Assembly (NCBI GenBank): GCA_022729835.1
Contig: DZBC01000046.1
Span: 1-11,070 of the forward strand
Reading direction: 5' to 3'
Origin: Sulfuricurvum sp.
Lineage (GTDB): Bacteria > Campylobacterota > Campylobacteria > Campylobacterales > Sulfurimonadaceae
DNA length: 11,070 bases
Below the pieces are notes generated by a model. That model made no database searches. It had not been told where the DNA came from and was given only the letters and a program-made list of their open reading frames with translations. Position numbers and translations under genes: made by a program. This document shows positions 1 through 6,241 of this stretch, piece by piece. Each line of letters starts with the position of its first letter. The stretch's first letter is position 1.

Positions 1-144
1 CCAACATTGATGCTCACCACTGAAACCAAGGTTGAGCTCAAGGAGCAGGGCAAAAAGCTCGGTTTGACGGGATGGATCGTCAAGCCCTTTAATCCGGCAC
101 AGCTTAAACAGGCGATCACACGGGTGTTGCGCCTGCCGGCTTAA
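1..144 (+). CDS. CheY-like response regulator receiver, C-terminal end (partial)
   Basis: The window opens inside this gene; the last 47 codons and a TAA stop are present. The translation carries the end of a receiver (REC) fold: the strand and Thr region LMLTTET, then WIVKPFNPAQL, where the Lys-Pro pair is the conserved Lys that contacts the phosphoryl group, followed by the final helix. The Asp pocket and phosphoacceptor Asp lie upstream and cannot be seen. The protein stops right after the last receiver helix, so at this end it is CheY-like with no output domain attached. An N-terminal fusion cannot be excluded. The next gene, a CheZ-like protein, starts 12 nt downstream on the same strand, so the two are probably co-transcribed. 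Likely role: diffusible phospho-receiver of the CheA encoded in this operon. Confidence 0.85.
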   Translation, partial: PTLMLTTETKVELKEQGKKLGLTGWIVKPFNPAQLKQAITRVLRLPA

Positions 145-147
145 GGA

Positions 148-157
148 TTACATGTAA
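148..157. repeat. TTACATGTAA palindrome, start of CheZ-like gene
   Basis: Perfect copy, extending to the 12-bp palindrome ATTACATGTAAT (147-158). It fills the space between the ribosome site AAGGA and the start codon; its last A is the A of the ATG. Confidence 0.85.
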
Positions 158-549
158 TGATACTATTACAAAACGTTGAGATGTTGCTAGAGCACATCCG
201 AATTGTTGAAGAGGAGACTATCTCCCTTTCGCGAGAGTCAATGCTCAAGCTTTCGGGCTTTTTGGAGCGTCAGGGTATCGCTGTTGATGATGAGGTGACC
301 GAAGCACTGCAGTATCAAGATATCATCGCGCAGCAGCTCAGTGCGACCATCGAAGCGATTGAAAGCGTTCAAAAGAACATTCATCAGTTCAACCACGCTT
401 TTCGTGAAGATGAGAAAATCGCCGTTTCAAGCTTTGAGAACCTACAAAACAAGCTCTCAAGTGCGATTGCAAGGGCACAAGAGAAGCGCAAGGCATTTTC
501 GGGCAACGTGCACCACACGAACGACGATGATGCGATAGAATTTTTTTAG
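157..549 (+). CDS. Short CheZ-like CheY-phosphatase candidate
   Basis: A 130-residue, mostly helical acidic protein. Residues 51-61 read LQYQDIIAQQL. This matches the CheZ active-site pattern Q-[FY]-Q-D-x-x-x-Q, with Asp55 and Gln59 in the places of E. coli CheZ Asp143 and Gln147, which drive dephosphorylation of CheY-P. The last residues, DDDAIEFF, are an acidic/hydrophobic tail like the C-terminal peptide by which CheZ grips CheY (known for gammaproteobacterial CheZ). At 130 residues it is much shorter than E. coli CheZ (214), so the long helical hairpin would be reduced. The start at 157 is favoured by AAGGA at 143-147 with a 9-nt spacer; the ATG at 181 is the alternative. The A of the start codon is the last base of a TTACATGTAA palindrome. 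Flanking CheY genes support the call. The gene ends in a T7 tract (see findings). Family assignment is by motif and context only. Confidence 0.65.
   Translation: MILLQNVEMLLEHIRIVEEETISLSRESMLKLSGFLERQGIAVDDEVTEALQYQDIIAQQLSATIEAIESVQKNIHQFNHAFREDEKIAVSSFENLQNKLSSAIARAQEKRKAFSGNVHHTNDDDAIEFF
541..547 (+). other. T7 tract at the end of the CheZ-like gene (potential slippage site)
   Basis: Seven T's cover the last two Phe codons and the first base of the TAG stop. A -1 shift here enters the cheY frame and reads TTA GGA GAG AGT into the cheY ATG without a stop, which would give a CheZ-like/CheY fusion. Sequence geometry is certain; use as a slippage site is not shown. Confidence 0.35.
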
Positions 550-557
550 GAGAGAGT

Positions 558-923
558 ATGGCGACGATCATGGTTGTAGACGATTCAAAAACGGTGCGAA
601 GCTATCACGGCTCGATTCTAAAGGGGCTGGGATATTTAGTGATCGAGGCAGAAAATGGTATGGAGGCGCTCGAGCGCTCGCTTGATGGGGATATTGATCT
701 TTATCTGGTGGATGTGAACATGCCGGTAATGGATGGCTATTCCTTTATCGGCGAGTTGAGAAAACAGCCTCAACACCTACTGACTCCGGTCGTAATGATC
801 ACTACCCAAGCTCAGGAGATTGACAAGGTCGAAGCGTACAAAGTAGGTGCAAACCTCTTTGAGACCAAGCCGATCAAACCCGATCAGCTCAAAGCCTACG
901 TCGAACTGCTCGTGCAGACATAA
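558..923 (+). CDS. cheY: CheY, single-domain chemotaxis response regulator
   Basis: A complete stand-alone receiver of 121 residues, the usual CheY size. All catalytic positions are visible: acidic pocket Asp8-Asp9, phosphoacceptor Asp52 (in LVDVNMP), switch Thr82 (in MITTQ) and Lys104 (in ETKPIKP). There is no output domain, so it should act by protein contact, on the flagellar motor switch or another target, after phosphorylation by the CheA that follows. The start ATG has a strong ribosome site, AGGAGAG at 548-554, that overlaps the stop of the CheZ-like gene. cheA begins 9 nt after its stop, so translation is probably coupled. It is the second CheY-like receiver in the operon; one may be an output regulator and the other a phosphate sink, but the sequence does not say which. 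Confidence 0.93.
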   Translation: MATIMVVDDSKTVRSYHGSILKGLGYLVIEAENGMEALERSLDGDIDLYLVDVNMPVMDGYSFIGELRKQPQHLLTPVVMITTQAQEIDKVEAYKVGANLFETKPIKPDQLKAYVELLVQT

Positions 924-932
924 GGAGAAGCG

Positions 933-3656
933 ATGAACCCTCTACTCGAACAGTTTTTACAAGAGGCGCGTGAAAACCTCAGCTTTATTGATCAAAATCT
1001 TGAAAATATTGGTTCAGAAGATCCAGAGTTACTTAATTCTGTTTTTCGTGCTGCACACACCCTCAAGGGGGGGTCGGGTATTGTTGGGTTTGAATCGGTC
1101 AAGCAGATCACCCACAGCGCAGAAGATCTGCTTGATATGTTACGCGGCGGCAAGCTGGTATTTGCAGAAGGGATGGTTGAAGCGCTCTACAACGCTTTTG
1201 ATGAGGTAATGAATCTGATCGAAGCGGCTGAAGAGAGTGAAGAGATCGTCGAAGTCGATTCTCAGCGCATCGCAGCGATCATTGACGATCTTAATGCCCA
1301 AATGGGCAAGCAAAACGAGGATGAAGCGCCTTGGCAGTGTCCGTTTCGTCCGATTCGAGAGCTGAGCAATGTTGTCAATATGCAACTTGATTTTTTGCAG
1401 CACTTTGATGAGACACTCCCCTTTAGGCAAGAGCATCTTAGTGAGGCGCTACTCGAGCAGCCCCAGCTTTATGCGGTCTATTTTGATGTGGATGACTCTT
1501 GTATGGTTTATGGCAATGATCCCGTCTATACCCTTTCGCTTTTGGGGGAGCAGGTTGTGGGCATACATGCGTGTATGCACCAAAACAGTGCGCGCGCCAT
1601 TCTCAGCGGAATGGAAGATCCTGATGGATTGATTTTGAACACGCAATTGACCGCCTTTATCTACGCACCCTATGCCCAGATTGAAGATGCACTTTTTAAC
1701 TTTATTGATGAGTTGGAGATGCAGGTGCTTGATATTGCCACGCTTTTAGGCGTGGATGAGGGCGAGAGCGGCCATCAGCTCGATTTGCTCAAAGAGTTAC
1801 ATGTAACATCCGATACAGAGGAGCTCTCCCATGCGCTTGCAAAGGTAATGCCGCTGATTGGCAATGAGACCCTTCAGTATCGACAGTTACAACGACTCAA
1901 TAAGCTGCTAGACAATATCGAAGTCAAGGATCTGCCCGCACTCAAGGGCTTCTTTGCAGCGCTACGTGCTGCGGTGCCCTATAGCTATGAGACGGCCGAT
2001 GATCTGCCGCAAGAGGTACCTGTGGTTGCCAAAGCTGCGTCAGGTCAGAGCGAAGTAGCCAAAAGCACACTGCCCGATGCGGTGCTTACAAGCAATATGA
2101 CGGCTATCTATGCTCAACAATACCGAGTGCTTGAGCTCTTAGAGCAGGTGCCCGATGGATGGGAGCGTGTGGTAGAGATCATGGAGCGCCTGCGCCGCTA
2201 TGAGCCGCAGATGCCACAGTTTGAGACTCCTGAGGCGATGAAGGGGTGGTTACGTGTCAGGCTTGGTTACCATGAAGAGATTAGCGAGTCTCACATCACT
2301 CCAGCAGCGCCTGTTGCGCCGGAGCCTACAGTGACCAAGCCAGAAGTGCAGAGTGTGGTGATGGATGTGCCAGAGGAGTCTTCGCCTGTGCACATCGTCA
2401 CACGCCGCGGTGAACCTGGAGGCGAAGATAAAAAAGCAACCACCAAAAATGTGATTGGTAAAACCGTCAAGATTGATCAGGAGTCGATCGATCATCTAAT
2501 GAATATCGTCGGTGAGTTACTCGTAGCCAAAAACTCTCTACCTTATCTGGCCGACAACGTCCATACGATGAACAACGAGTTGATCAAGCGGGCCATTATG
2601 GAGAAGTACACCTTCATTAACCGCCTCTCTGAGCAGTTGCAGGATTTGATCATGTCGATGCGGATGCTGCCCATATCGTATGTCTTTGACCGTTATCCCA
2701 AGCTGGTGCGTGAAATATCCAAAAATTTGGGCAAAAAAGTGCGTCTGGTGATGAATGGTGGAGAGACCAAGCTTGATAAAAATATGATCGAGATGCTCGC
2801 CGACCCGATGATTCACATCATGCGTAATTCACTTGATCACGGTATCGAAACTCCTGAGGTGCGTCGCAAAAAAGGCAAGGATGAAGAGGGGCTGGTAAGC
2901 CTCAACGCTTATGCCCAATCAGATAAGATCATTATCGAAATCATTGATGATGGAACCGGCATCAATATAGAGCGTGTGGTGCAAAAGGTGCTTGAAAAAG
3001 GGTTGATGAGTCTGGAGCAGGTCGAAGCCCTAAGTGACAAGGAGCGTGCAGAGCTGGTATTGCTAGCAGGGCTTTCGACTGTTGATACCATCAGCGAATA
3101 CAGCGGGCGCGGCGTGGGCATGGATGTAGTGCGCAAATCGATTGAGAGCTTTGGCGGAACTATAGGGATCGCCACCAAGCCCAATCAGGGCACGACCATC
3201 ACCCTTTCGATTCCTGTTTCTTTGGCGGTGACTTCACTCTTGCATATCACCATGAGTGGTGTGCATTATGGCTTGCCGATGGAAAATGTCAATGAAATCG
3301 TCAAGATCGAACGTGACCGGATTGAATACCTGCACAACGAGCCCTTTGTCTATATTCGTGGTGACGTGATTCCATTGCTCTTTATCAAGAGTATGCTCGA
3401 TGAAAAGGTGCTTCATGGCAAAGCCTTGCCCATTGTGGTGCTGAGTGTCAAGGGCAATTTATTGGCTGTAGTGGTCAACGAACTGCTCGGTCAGCTTGAT
3501 GTTGTGCAAAAACCACTCGAGGGGGTGATGGAGAATCATCCGATCTTCAGTGGCACCGCGTTGTTGGGCAATGGCCAGATTATCATGGTTCTTGATCCTA
3601 TCGGCGTGTTGGGCATCGCCCATCAGCTCAAGCTGGCATACGAGCAGGTGGGCTAG
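933..3656 (+). CDS. cheA: CheA chemotaxis histidine kinase
   Basis: A 907-residue CheA, longer than the common 650-750. Domains in order: Hpt/P1 at about 1-110 with phosphorylated His42 in AAHTLKGGSG; a P2-like receiver-docking region at about 135-275 (DVDDSCMVYGNDPVYTLSLLG); an unassigned helical stretch at about 280-450; a Pro/Val-rich linker at about 455-490; P3 dimerisation at about 505-580 (MNIVGELLVAKN); an ATPase with N-box HIMRNSLDHG at 628-637, G1 DDGTGI at 672-677 and G2 GRGVG at 725-729; and a C-terminal CheW-like P5 from about 765 to the end. Unlike the CheA-CheY fusions common in Campylobacter and Helicobacter, there is no C-terminal receiver; CheY is separate, just upstream. AAGGAG at 922-927 sets the start. 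It should autophosphorylate on His42 under array control and pass phosphate to the CheY proteins. A G7 run lies in the codons just after His42. Confidence 0.96.
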   Translation: MNPLLEQFLQEARENLSFIDQNLENIGSEDPELLNSVFRAAHTLKGGSGIVGFESVKQITHSAEDLLDMLRGGKLVFAEGMVEALYNAFDEVMNLIEAAEESEEIVEVDSQRIAAIIDDLNAQMGKQNEDEAPWQCPFRPIRELSNVVNMQLDFLQHFDETLPFRQEHLSEALLEQPQLYAVYFDVDDSCMVYGNDPVYTLSLLGEQVVGIHACMHQNSARAILSGMEDPDGLILNTQLTAFIYAPYAQIEDALFNFIDELEMQVLDIATLLGVDEGESGHQLDLLKELHVTSDTEELSHALAKVMPLIGNETLQYRQLQRLNKLLDNIEVKDLPALKGFFAALRAAVPYSYETADDLPQEVPVVAKAASGQSEVAKSTLPDAVLTSNMTAIYAQQYRVLELLEQVPDGWERVVEIMERLRRYEPQMPQFETPEAMKGWLRVRLGYHEEISESHITPAAPVAPEPTVTKPEVQSVVMDVPEESSPVHIVTRRGEPGGEDKKATTKNVIGKTVKIDQESIDHLMNIVGELLVAKNSLPYLADNVHTMNNELIKRAIMEKYTFINRLSEQLQDLIMSMRMLPISYVFDRYPKLVREISKNLGKKVRLVMNGGETKLDKNMIEMLADPMIHIMRNSLDHGIETPEVRRKKGKDEEGLVSLNAYAQSDKIIIEIIDDGTGINIERVVQKVLEKGLMSLEQVEALSDKERAELVLLAGLSTVDTISEYSGRGVGMDVVRKSIESFGGTIGIATKPNQGTTITLSIPVSLAVTSLLHITMSGVHYGLPMENVNEIVKIERDRIEYLHNEPFVYIRGDVIPLLFIKSMLDEKVLHGKALPIVVLSVKGNLLAVVVNELLGQLDVVQKPLEGVMENHPIFSGTALLGNGQIIMVLDPIGVLGIAHQLKLAYEQVG
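1797..1806. repeat. TTACATGTAA palindrome inside cheA
   Basis: Perfect copy, extending to 12 bp as GTTACATGTAAC (1796-1807). It encodes Leu-His-Val in the unassigned middle part of CheA. Confidence 0.8.
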
Positions 3657-3659
3657 AAT

Positions 3660-4436
3660 ATGATTAGCTACCTTCTCTTTCGCGTGGAATCTCTGCACTA
3701 CGCAATTCTGCTTGAGCAGATCAACCGTATCGTCAATGTGGATGAGCTGACGCCGGCAGTCGGCAGAGATAAGGCGTTTGCAGGATTGATGCACTTTGAA
3801 GAGAAGATCGTTGAGGTCTACAGTTTTCGTGCCATGATCGGCAAGGCTCATTACATGTACAAGGTGCAGATGATGCTTGAGGAGCTCAAAGAACAACACA
3901 AGGTTTGGATTGATGCCCTCGATGAAGCAGTGCATTGTGGCTGCGCGTTTACAAAGACCACTGATCCGCATGCGTGCCATTTGGGTCAATGGATCAATCA
4001 CTTCTCCACCAACGATGATCTGGTCAATGAGACCAAGCGCCACCTTAACCGCCACCATCAAGCGCTACACAAATCGGCCATTGGGGTGCTGGAGTTGCGT
4101 CAGCATGATGCCGAAGCGGCCAAAGCGCAGGTAGAGGGGCATGTACGGGGTTTTTACAGCCAAACAGTGGCATATATCGATCAGATGGCAAAGCATGCGC
4201 AACAGGTGGCTTGGGATTCGCAGCGGCTGCTTATGATGCGCGATGCCAAAGGGGGATTGTTCGGCCTTTTAGTGGATGTGATTGACGATATCGTCGGGGT
4301 CGAAGAGGAGTGCATCATGCGCAGTACTGCGTTGGCGCGTGAGGGCAGGTATATCAAAATTATCGGTGCGATGGAGCACAATCAGAGGCTCCTAAGCGTT
4401 ATTGAAACCATCACCATACCCAAAGGAAAAACATGA
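3660..4436 (+). CDS. CheW domain interrupted by a CZB zinc-binding domain (copy 1)
   Basis: A 258-residue protein with a split CheW fold. Residues 1-62 give the first CheW strands (YLLFRVESLHYAILLEQINRIV, GLMHFEEKIVEVYSFR), and about 205-255 give the rest (GGLFGLLVDVIDDIVGV, RYIKIIGAM). Between them, about 65-195 is a chemoreceptor zinc-binding (CZB) helical domain. The signature is visible: His80-x-x-Trp83, Cys106-x-Leu-Gly-x-Trp111, and His133/His137. These fit the 3-His/1-Cys site known in CZB proteins such as Helicobacter TlpD, whose Cys is reported to respond to zinc and hypochlorite. There is no signal peptide or membrane segment. It probably couples CheA to a receptor or carries a zinc/redox signal itself. 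It follows cheA by 3 nt and overlaps the next paralogue by ATGA, which implies translational coupling. It has extra cysteines (93, 95) that copy 2 lacks. Confidence 0.85.
   Translation: MISYLLFRVESLHYAILLEQINRIVNVDELTPAVGRDKAFAGLMHFEEKIVEVYSFRAMIGKAHYMYKVQMMLEELKEQHKVWIDALDEAVHCGCAFTKTTDPHACHLGQWINHFSTNDDLVNETKRHLNRHHQALHKSAIGVLELRQHDAEAAKAQVEGHVRGFYSQTVAYIDQMAKHAQQVAWDSQRLLMMRDAKGGLFGLLVDVIDDIVGVEEECIMRSTALAREGRYIKIIGAMEHNQRLLSVIETITIPKGKT
3851..3859. repeat. TTACATGTA (9 of 10 match) inside CheW-CZB copy 1
   Basis: Lacks only the final A (followed by C). It encodes His-Tyr-Met-Tyr at the junction between the first CheW half and the CZB insert. Confidence 0.65.
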
Positions 4437-5209
4437 AAGATCTAATCATATTTGAAGTGGCTAAGAATCGCTATGCGATTGATATTGAGCACATCCAGCG
4501 TATTACACAGATTCCGATGATTACCGACATTCCCAGCGCACACCCTTATGTGGAGGGGATGATGTCGTATGAGAACCGTGTGGTCAAGGTGGTGGGCTTT
4601 CGCCAGATGGTAGGGCTGAAGACTTATGATGAAGAGCTCAAGGCGCTTTTTGAAGAGATGAAACAACAGCACAAAGTGTGGGTAGATACCCTCCAAAACA
4701 GTATCCAAAAAGGGGTATCTTTTCACCTTACTACCAATCCGCACATGTGTAATCTGGGAAAGTGGCTGGACAACTTCACCTCTTATGATGATCATGTCAG
4801 CCAAATTCTCAAAGAGCTCAACGATTTTCACAAACGGCTACACACTTCGGCGATTGATATCATCGAGACGGCCAAGAGCGATCCGACCAAAGCCAGACAT
4901 GAGGTAGACACGATGGTGATGGAGATCTACGACTCGACGATGCACCATATTAATCAGTTCATTACCGAATTTGAGATTGTGGCCAATTCACTCCAAAAGC
5001 TACTGCTTTATCATGGCAGTACGGGTGCATTTGCGATCAAGGTCGATACGATTATTGATATTGCCCATATTGATGATCATCAGATTCAGGCCTCCAACGA
5101 GAACAACCATGTCAGCGAATTTTTGGAGCTTAGTGGTGTGATTCAGCTTGATGGCAAACTGATCAATGTGATCAAGTCAATCTCCATGCCCCGCAGCGAG
5201 GTGGCGTAA
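4433..5209 (+). CDS. CheW domain interrupted by a CZB zinc-binding domain (copy 2)
   Basis: Tandem paralogue of the preceding gene, also exactly 258 residues, with all CZB key residues at the same numbers: His80, Trp83, Cys106, Gly109, Trp111, His133 and His137. CheW halves flank the insert (DLIIFEVAKNRYAIDIEHIQRI at the start; GAFAIKVDTIIDIAHID, INVIKSISM at the end). The shared motif blocks QHKVW, TTxPHxC and the LG-x-W box show that the two arose by duplication, while much of the remaining sequence has diverged, so the duplication is not recent. Each paralogue could contact CheA/receptors through its CheW surface and bind Zn through CZB. Its ATG overlaps the upstream stop (ATGA, 4433-4436), and its TAA overlaps the next ATG (TAATG), so expression is tightly coupled. 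Whether the copies form hetero-oligomers or have split tasks is not shown. Confidence 0.85.
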   Translation: MKDLIIFEVAKNRYAIDIEHIQRITQIPMITDIPSAHPYVEGMMSYENRVVKVVGFRQMVGLKTYDEELKALFEEMKQQHKVWVDTLQNSIQKGVSFHLTTNPHMCNLGKWLDNFTSYDDHVSQILKELNDFHKRLHTSAIDIIETAKSDPTKARHEVDTMVMEIYDSTMHHINQFITEFEIVANSLQKLLLYHGSTGAFAIKVDTIIDIAHIDDHQIQASNENNHVSEFLELSGVIQLDGKLINVIKSISMPRSEVA

Positions 5210-5478
5210 TGGGGGTACGTTTTGAGTCCGATTCGGTCTATTTTGAGGGCATTGTGCATGAGGATGCGGTGACGCCTTTGCGCGATTATTTGCAGCAAAG
5301 TGCTCCGCAGAGTGTGCGTTTTGATTTTGCTACCTGTGATGATATTCATCTTGCCGTACTGCAGGCGGTCATGACGTACCGTAAGCTCTACATGTGTGAT
5401 TTTGCTTTCGGCAATGAAGTTAAGATCTATCAAAAGGTATTGGAGGGCTTTGAGCTCGGTGAAAACCATTGTCATTAG
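5209..5478 (+). CDS. Small STAS-like domain protein
   Basis: An 89-residue soluble protein whose pattern resembles a STAS (SpoIIAA/MlaB-like) domain: a short first strand pair (RFESDSVYFEGIV), a helix with LRDYLQQ, a central strand VRFDFATCDD followed by helix LAVLQAVMTYR, then another strand and helix. Classical anti-sigma antagonists have a phosphorylatable Ser/Thr after this central strand; here the place reads Asp45-Ile-His-Leu with no Ser or Thr, so a phospho-switch of the usual type looks absent. The start overlaps the stop of the CheW-CZB gene by one base, and the gene overlaps the ParA start by 20 nt, making this a coupled trio. A role as a small docking or partner protein for ParA or CheW-CZB is inference from position. 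The family call is by pattern only, and it may be an unrelated small alpha/beta protein. Confidence 0.5.
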   Translation: MGVRFESDSVYFEGIVHEDAVTPLRDYLQQSAPQSVRFDFATCDDIHLAVLQAVMTYRKLYMCDFAFGNEVKIYQKVLEGFELGENHCH

Positions 5479-6205
5479 CAACCGCAAGGGAGGTTCGGCT
5501 AAAACCACTACAGCGGTCAATTTGGCGACACAGCTTGCCCAAGAGGCCTCGGTCCTACTGCTTGACTTTGATACTCAAGGACACGCCTCGATTGGTGTAG
5601 GGTGTGCTCCTTCGGAAAGTGTAGGGGTGCACTCGATCTTTTTGGGTGCGACTTTGAGCGAAACTTTTATTCCGACCGTGCATGATCGCCTGACACTTTC
5701 ACCGGCACTTGTTTTTTTCGATGTCTATGAGTATAGTGATCTGCGCGGGGTGCTTAGAAGCCGCTTTAAGCGCGAAAAAATTGCTGACTTTTTTGATTAC
5801 TGCATCATCGATACTCCGCCTACTTTTGATGCTCTACTCAAAAACGCCTTGGAAGTCGCGGATGCGGTTGTTATTCCCTTTGTGCCGCACCATCTAGGCG
5901 TGGTAGCGGTAGGGCAAATGATGCGCGCGATATACCAAAGCGCTGCTGTTTTGGAGCGTCCTTTAGCCGAAGTGGGGATTTTGCCGGTGATGTTTAATCC
6001 GCACATCAAAGAGCATCACGAGGCGCTTGAGAAGGTCAAAACCGCCTTTGGCAAAGAGAAGCTCTTTTCGCCGATCGGCGTGGATATCAAACTGTCTAAA
6101 CAGTTTGAAACAGGTCAGCCGGTCGTACTCGCGGCGCAGCGTAGCAAGGGAATGAAAGATTATTGTACTTTTACGCGGGAGTTATTGCAGAGGATGGACG
6201 GGTAG
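5459..6205 (+). CDS. ParA/MinD-family ATPase of a chemosensory cluster
   Basis: A 248-residue ParA-type ATPase from a GTG start at 5459. Deviant Walker A is KGGSAKTT at 10-17 (signature Lys10 and Lys15), Walker A' is DFDTQG with Asp38, and Walker B is CIIDTPP with Asp118; all fit ParA. The usual Gly before the second Lys is Ala14. The GTG is preferred because family similarity starts exactly there (MKTIVISNRKGG) and GGAGGG at 5442-5447 precedes it; starting at the ATG at 5396 would add 21 residues read out of frame inside the STAS gene. No HTH domain precedes it, unlike plasmid ParA. ParA homologues in chemotaxis operons (ParC in Vibrio, PpfA in Rhodobacter) place chemosensory arrays, and that is the likely job here. 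No parB or parS is seen nearby. It overlaps the STAS gene by 20 nt. Confidence 0.88.
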   Translation: MKTIVISNRKGGSAKTTTAVNLATQLAQEASVLLLDFDTQGHASIGVGCAPSESVGVHSIFLGATLSETFIPTVHDRLTLSPALVFFDVYEYSDLRGVLRSRFKREKIADFFDYCIIDTPPTFDALLKNALEVADAVVIPFVPHHLGVVAVGQMMRAIYQSAAVLERPLAEVGILPVMFNPHIKEHHEALEKVKTAFGKEKLFSPIGVDIKLSKQFETGQPVVLAAQRSKGMKDYCTFTRELLQRMDG

Positions 6206-6231
6206 AAGCGATGGGAGGCTTTGGCAAAGAC

Positions 6232-6241
6232 TTACATGTAA
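6232..6241. repeat. TTACATGTAA palindrome at kinase start
   Basis: Perfect copy whose last A is the A of the proposed kinase ATG at 6241, the same geometry as at the CheZ-like gene (148-157). Confidence 0.82.

Noticed and set aside
1561..1578. Perfect 7-bp inverted repeat GCATACA-TGCG-TGTATGC inside cheA
   Set aside because: It lies in the middle of a coding region, has no T-run, and nothing ties it to a function; one such short stem in 11 kb is expected by chance.
3459..4061. 200-codon open frame on the - strand opposite cheA and CheW-CZB
   Set aside because: It is the complement of two well-supported genes and shows no domain pattern; the strand is otherwise empty here.
3660..5209. Tandem CheW-CZB genes as a recent duplication or assembly artefact
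   Set aside because: The copies differ across most of their length and are conserved only at domain motifs, so they are old paralogues.
5396..5458. ATG start at 5396 for ParA
   Set aside because: The 21 extra residues are an out-of-frame reading of the STAS gene and carry no family similarity; the GTG at 5459 sits exactly where ParA homology begins.
6163..6240. ATG start at 6163 for the kinase
   Set aside because: It would overlap the ParA gene by 43 nt without a ribosome site, and the added residues show no PAS character.
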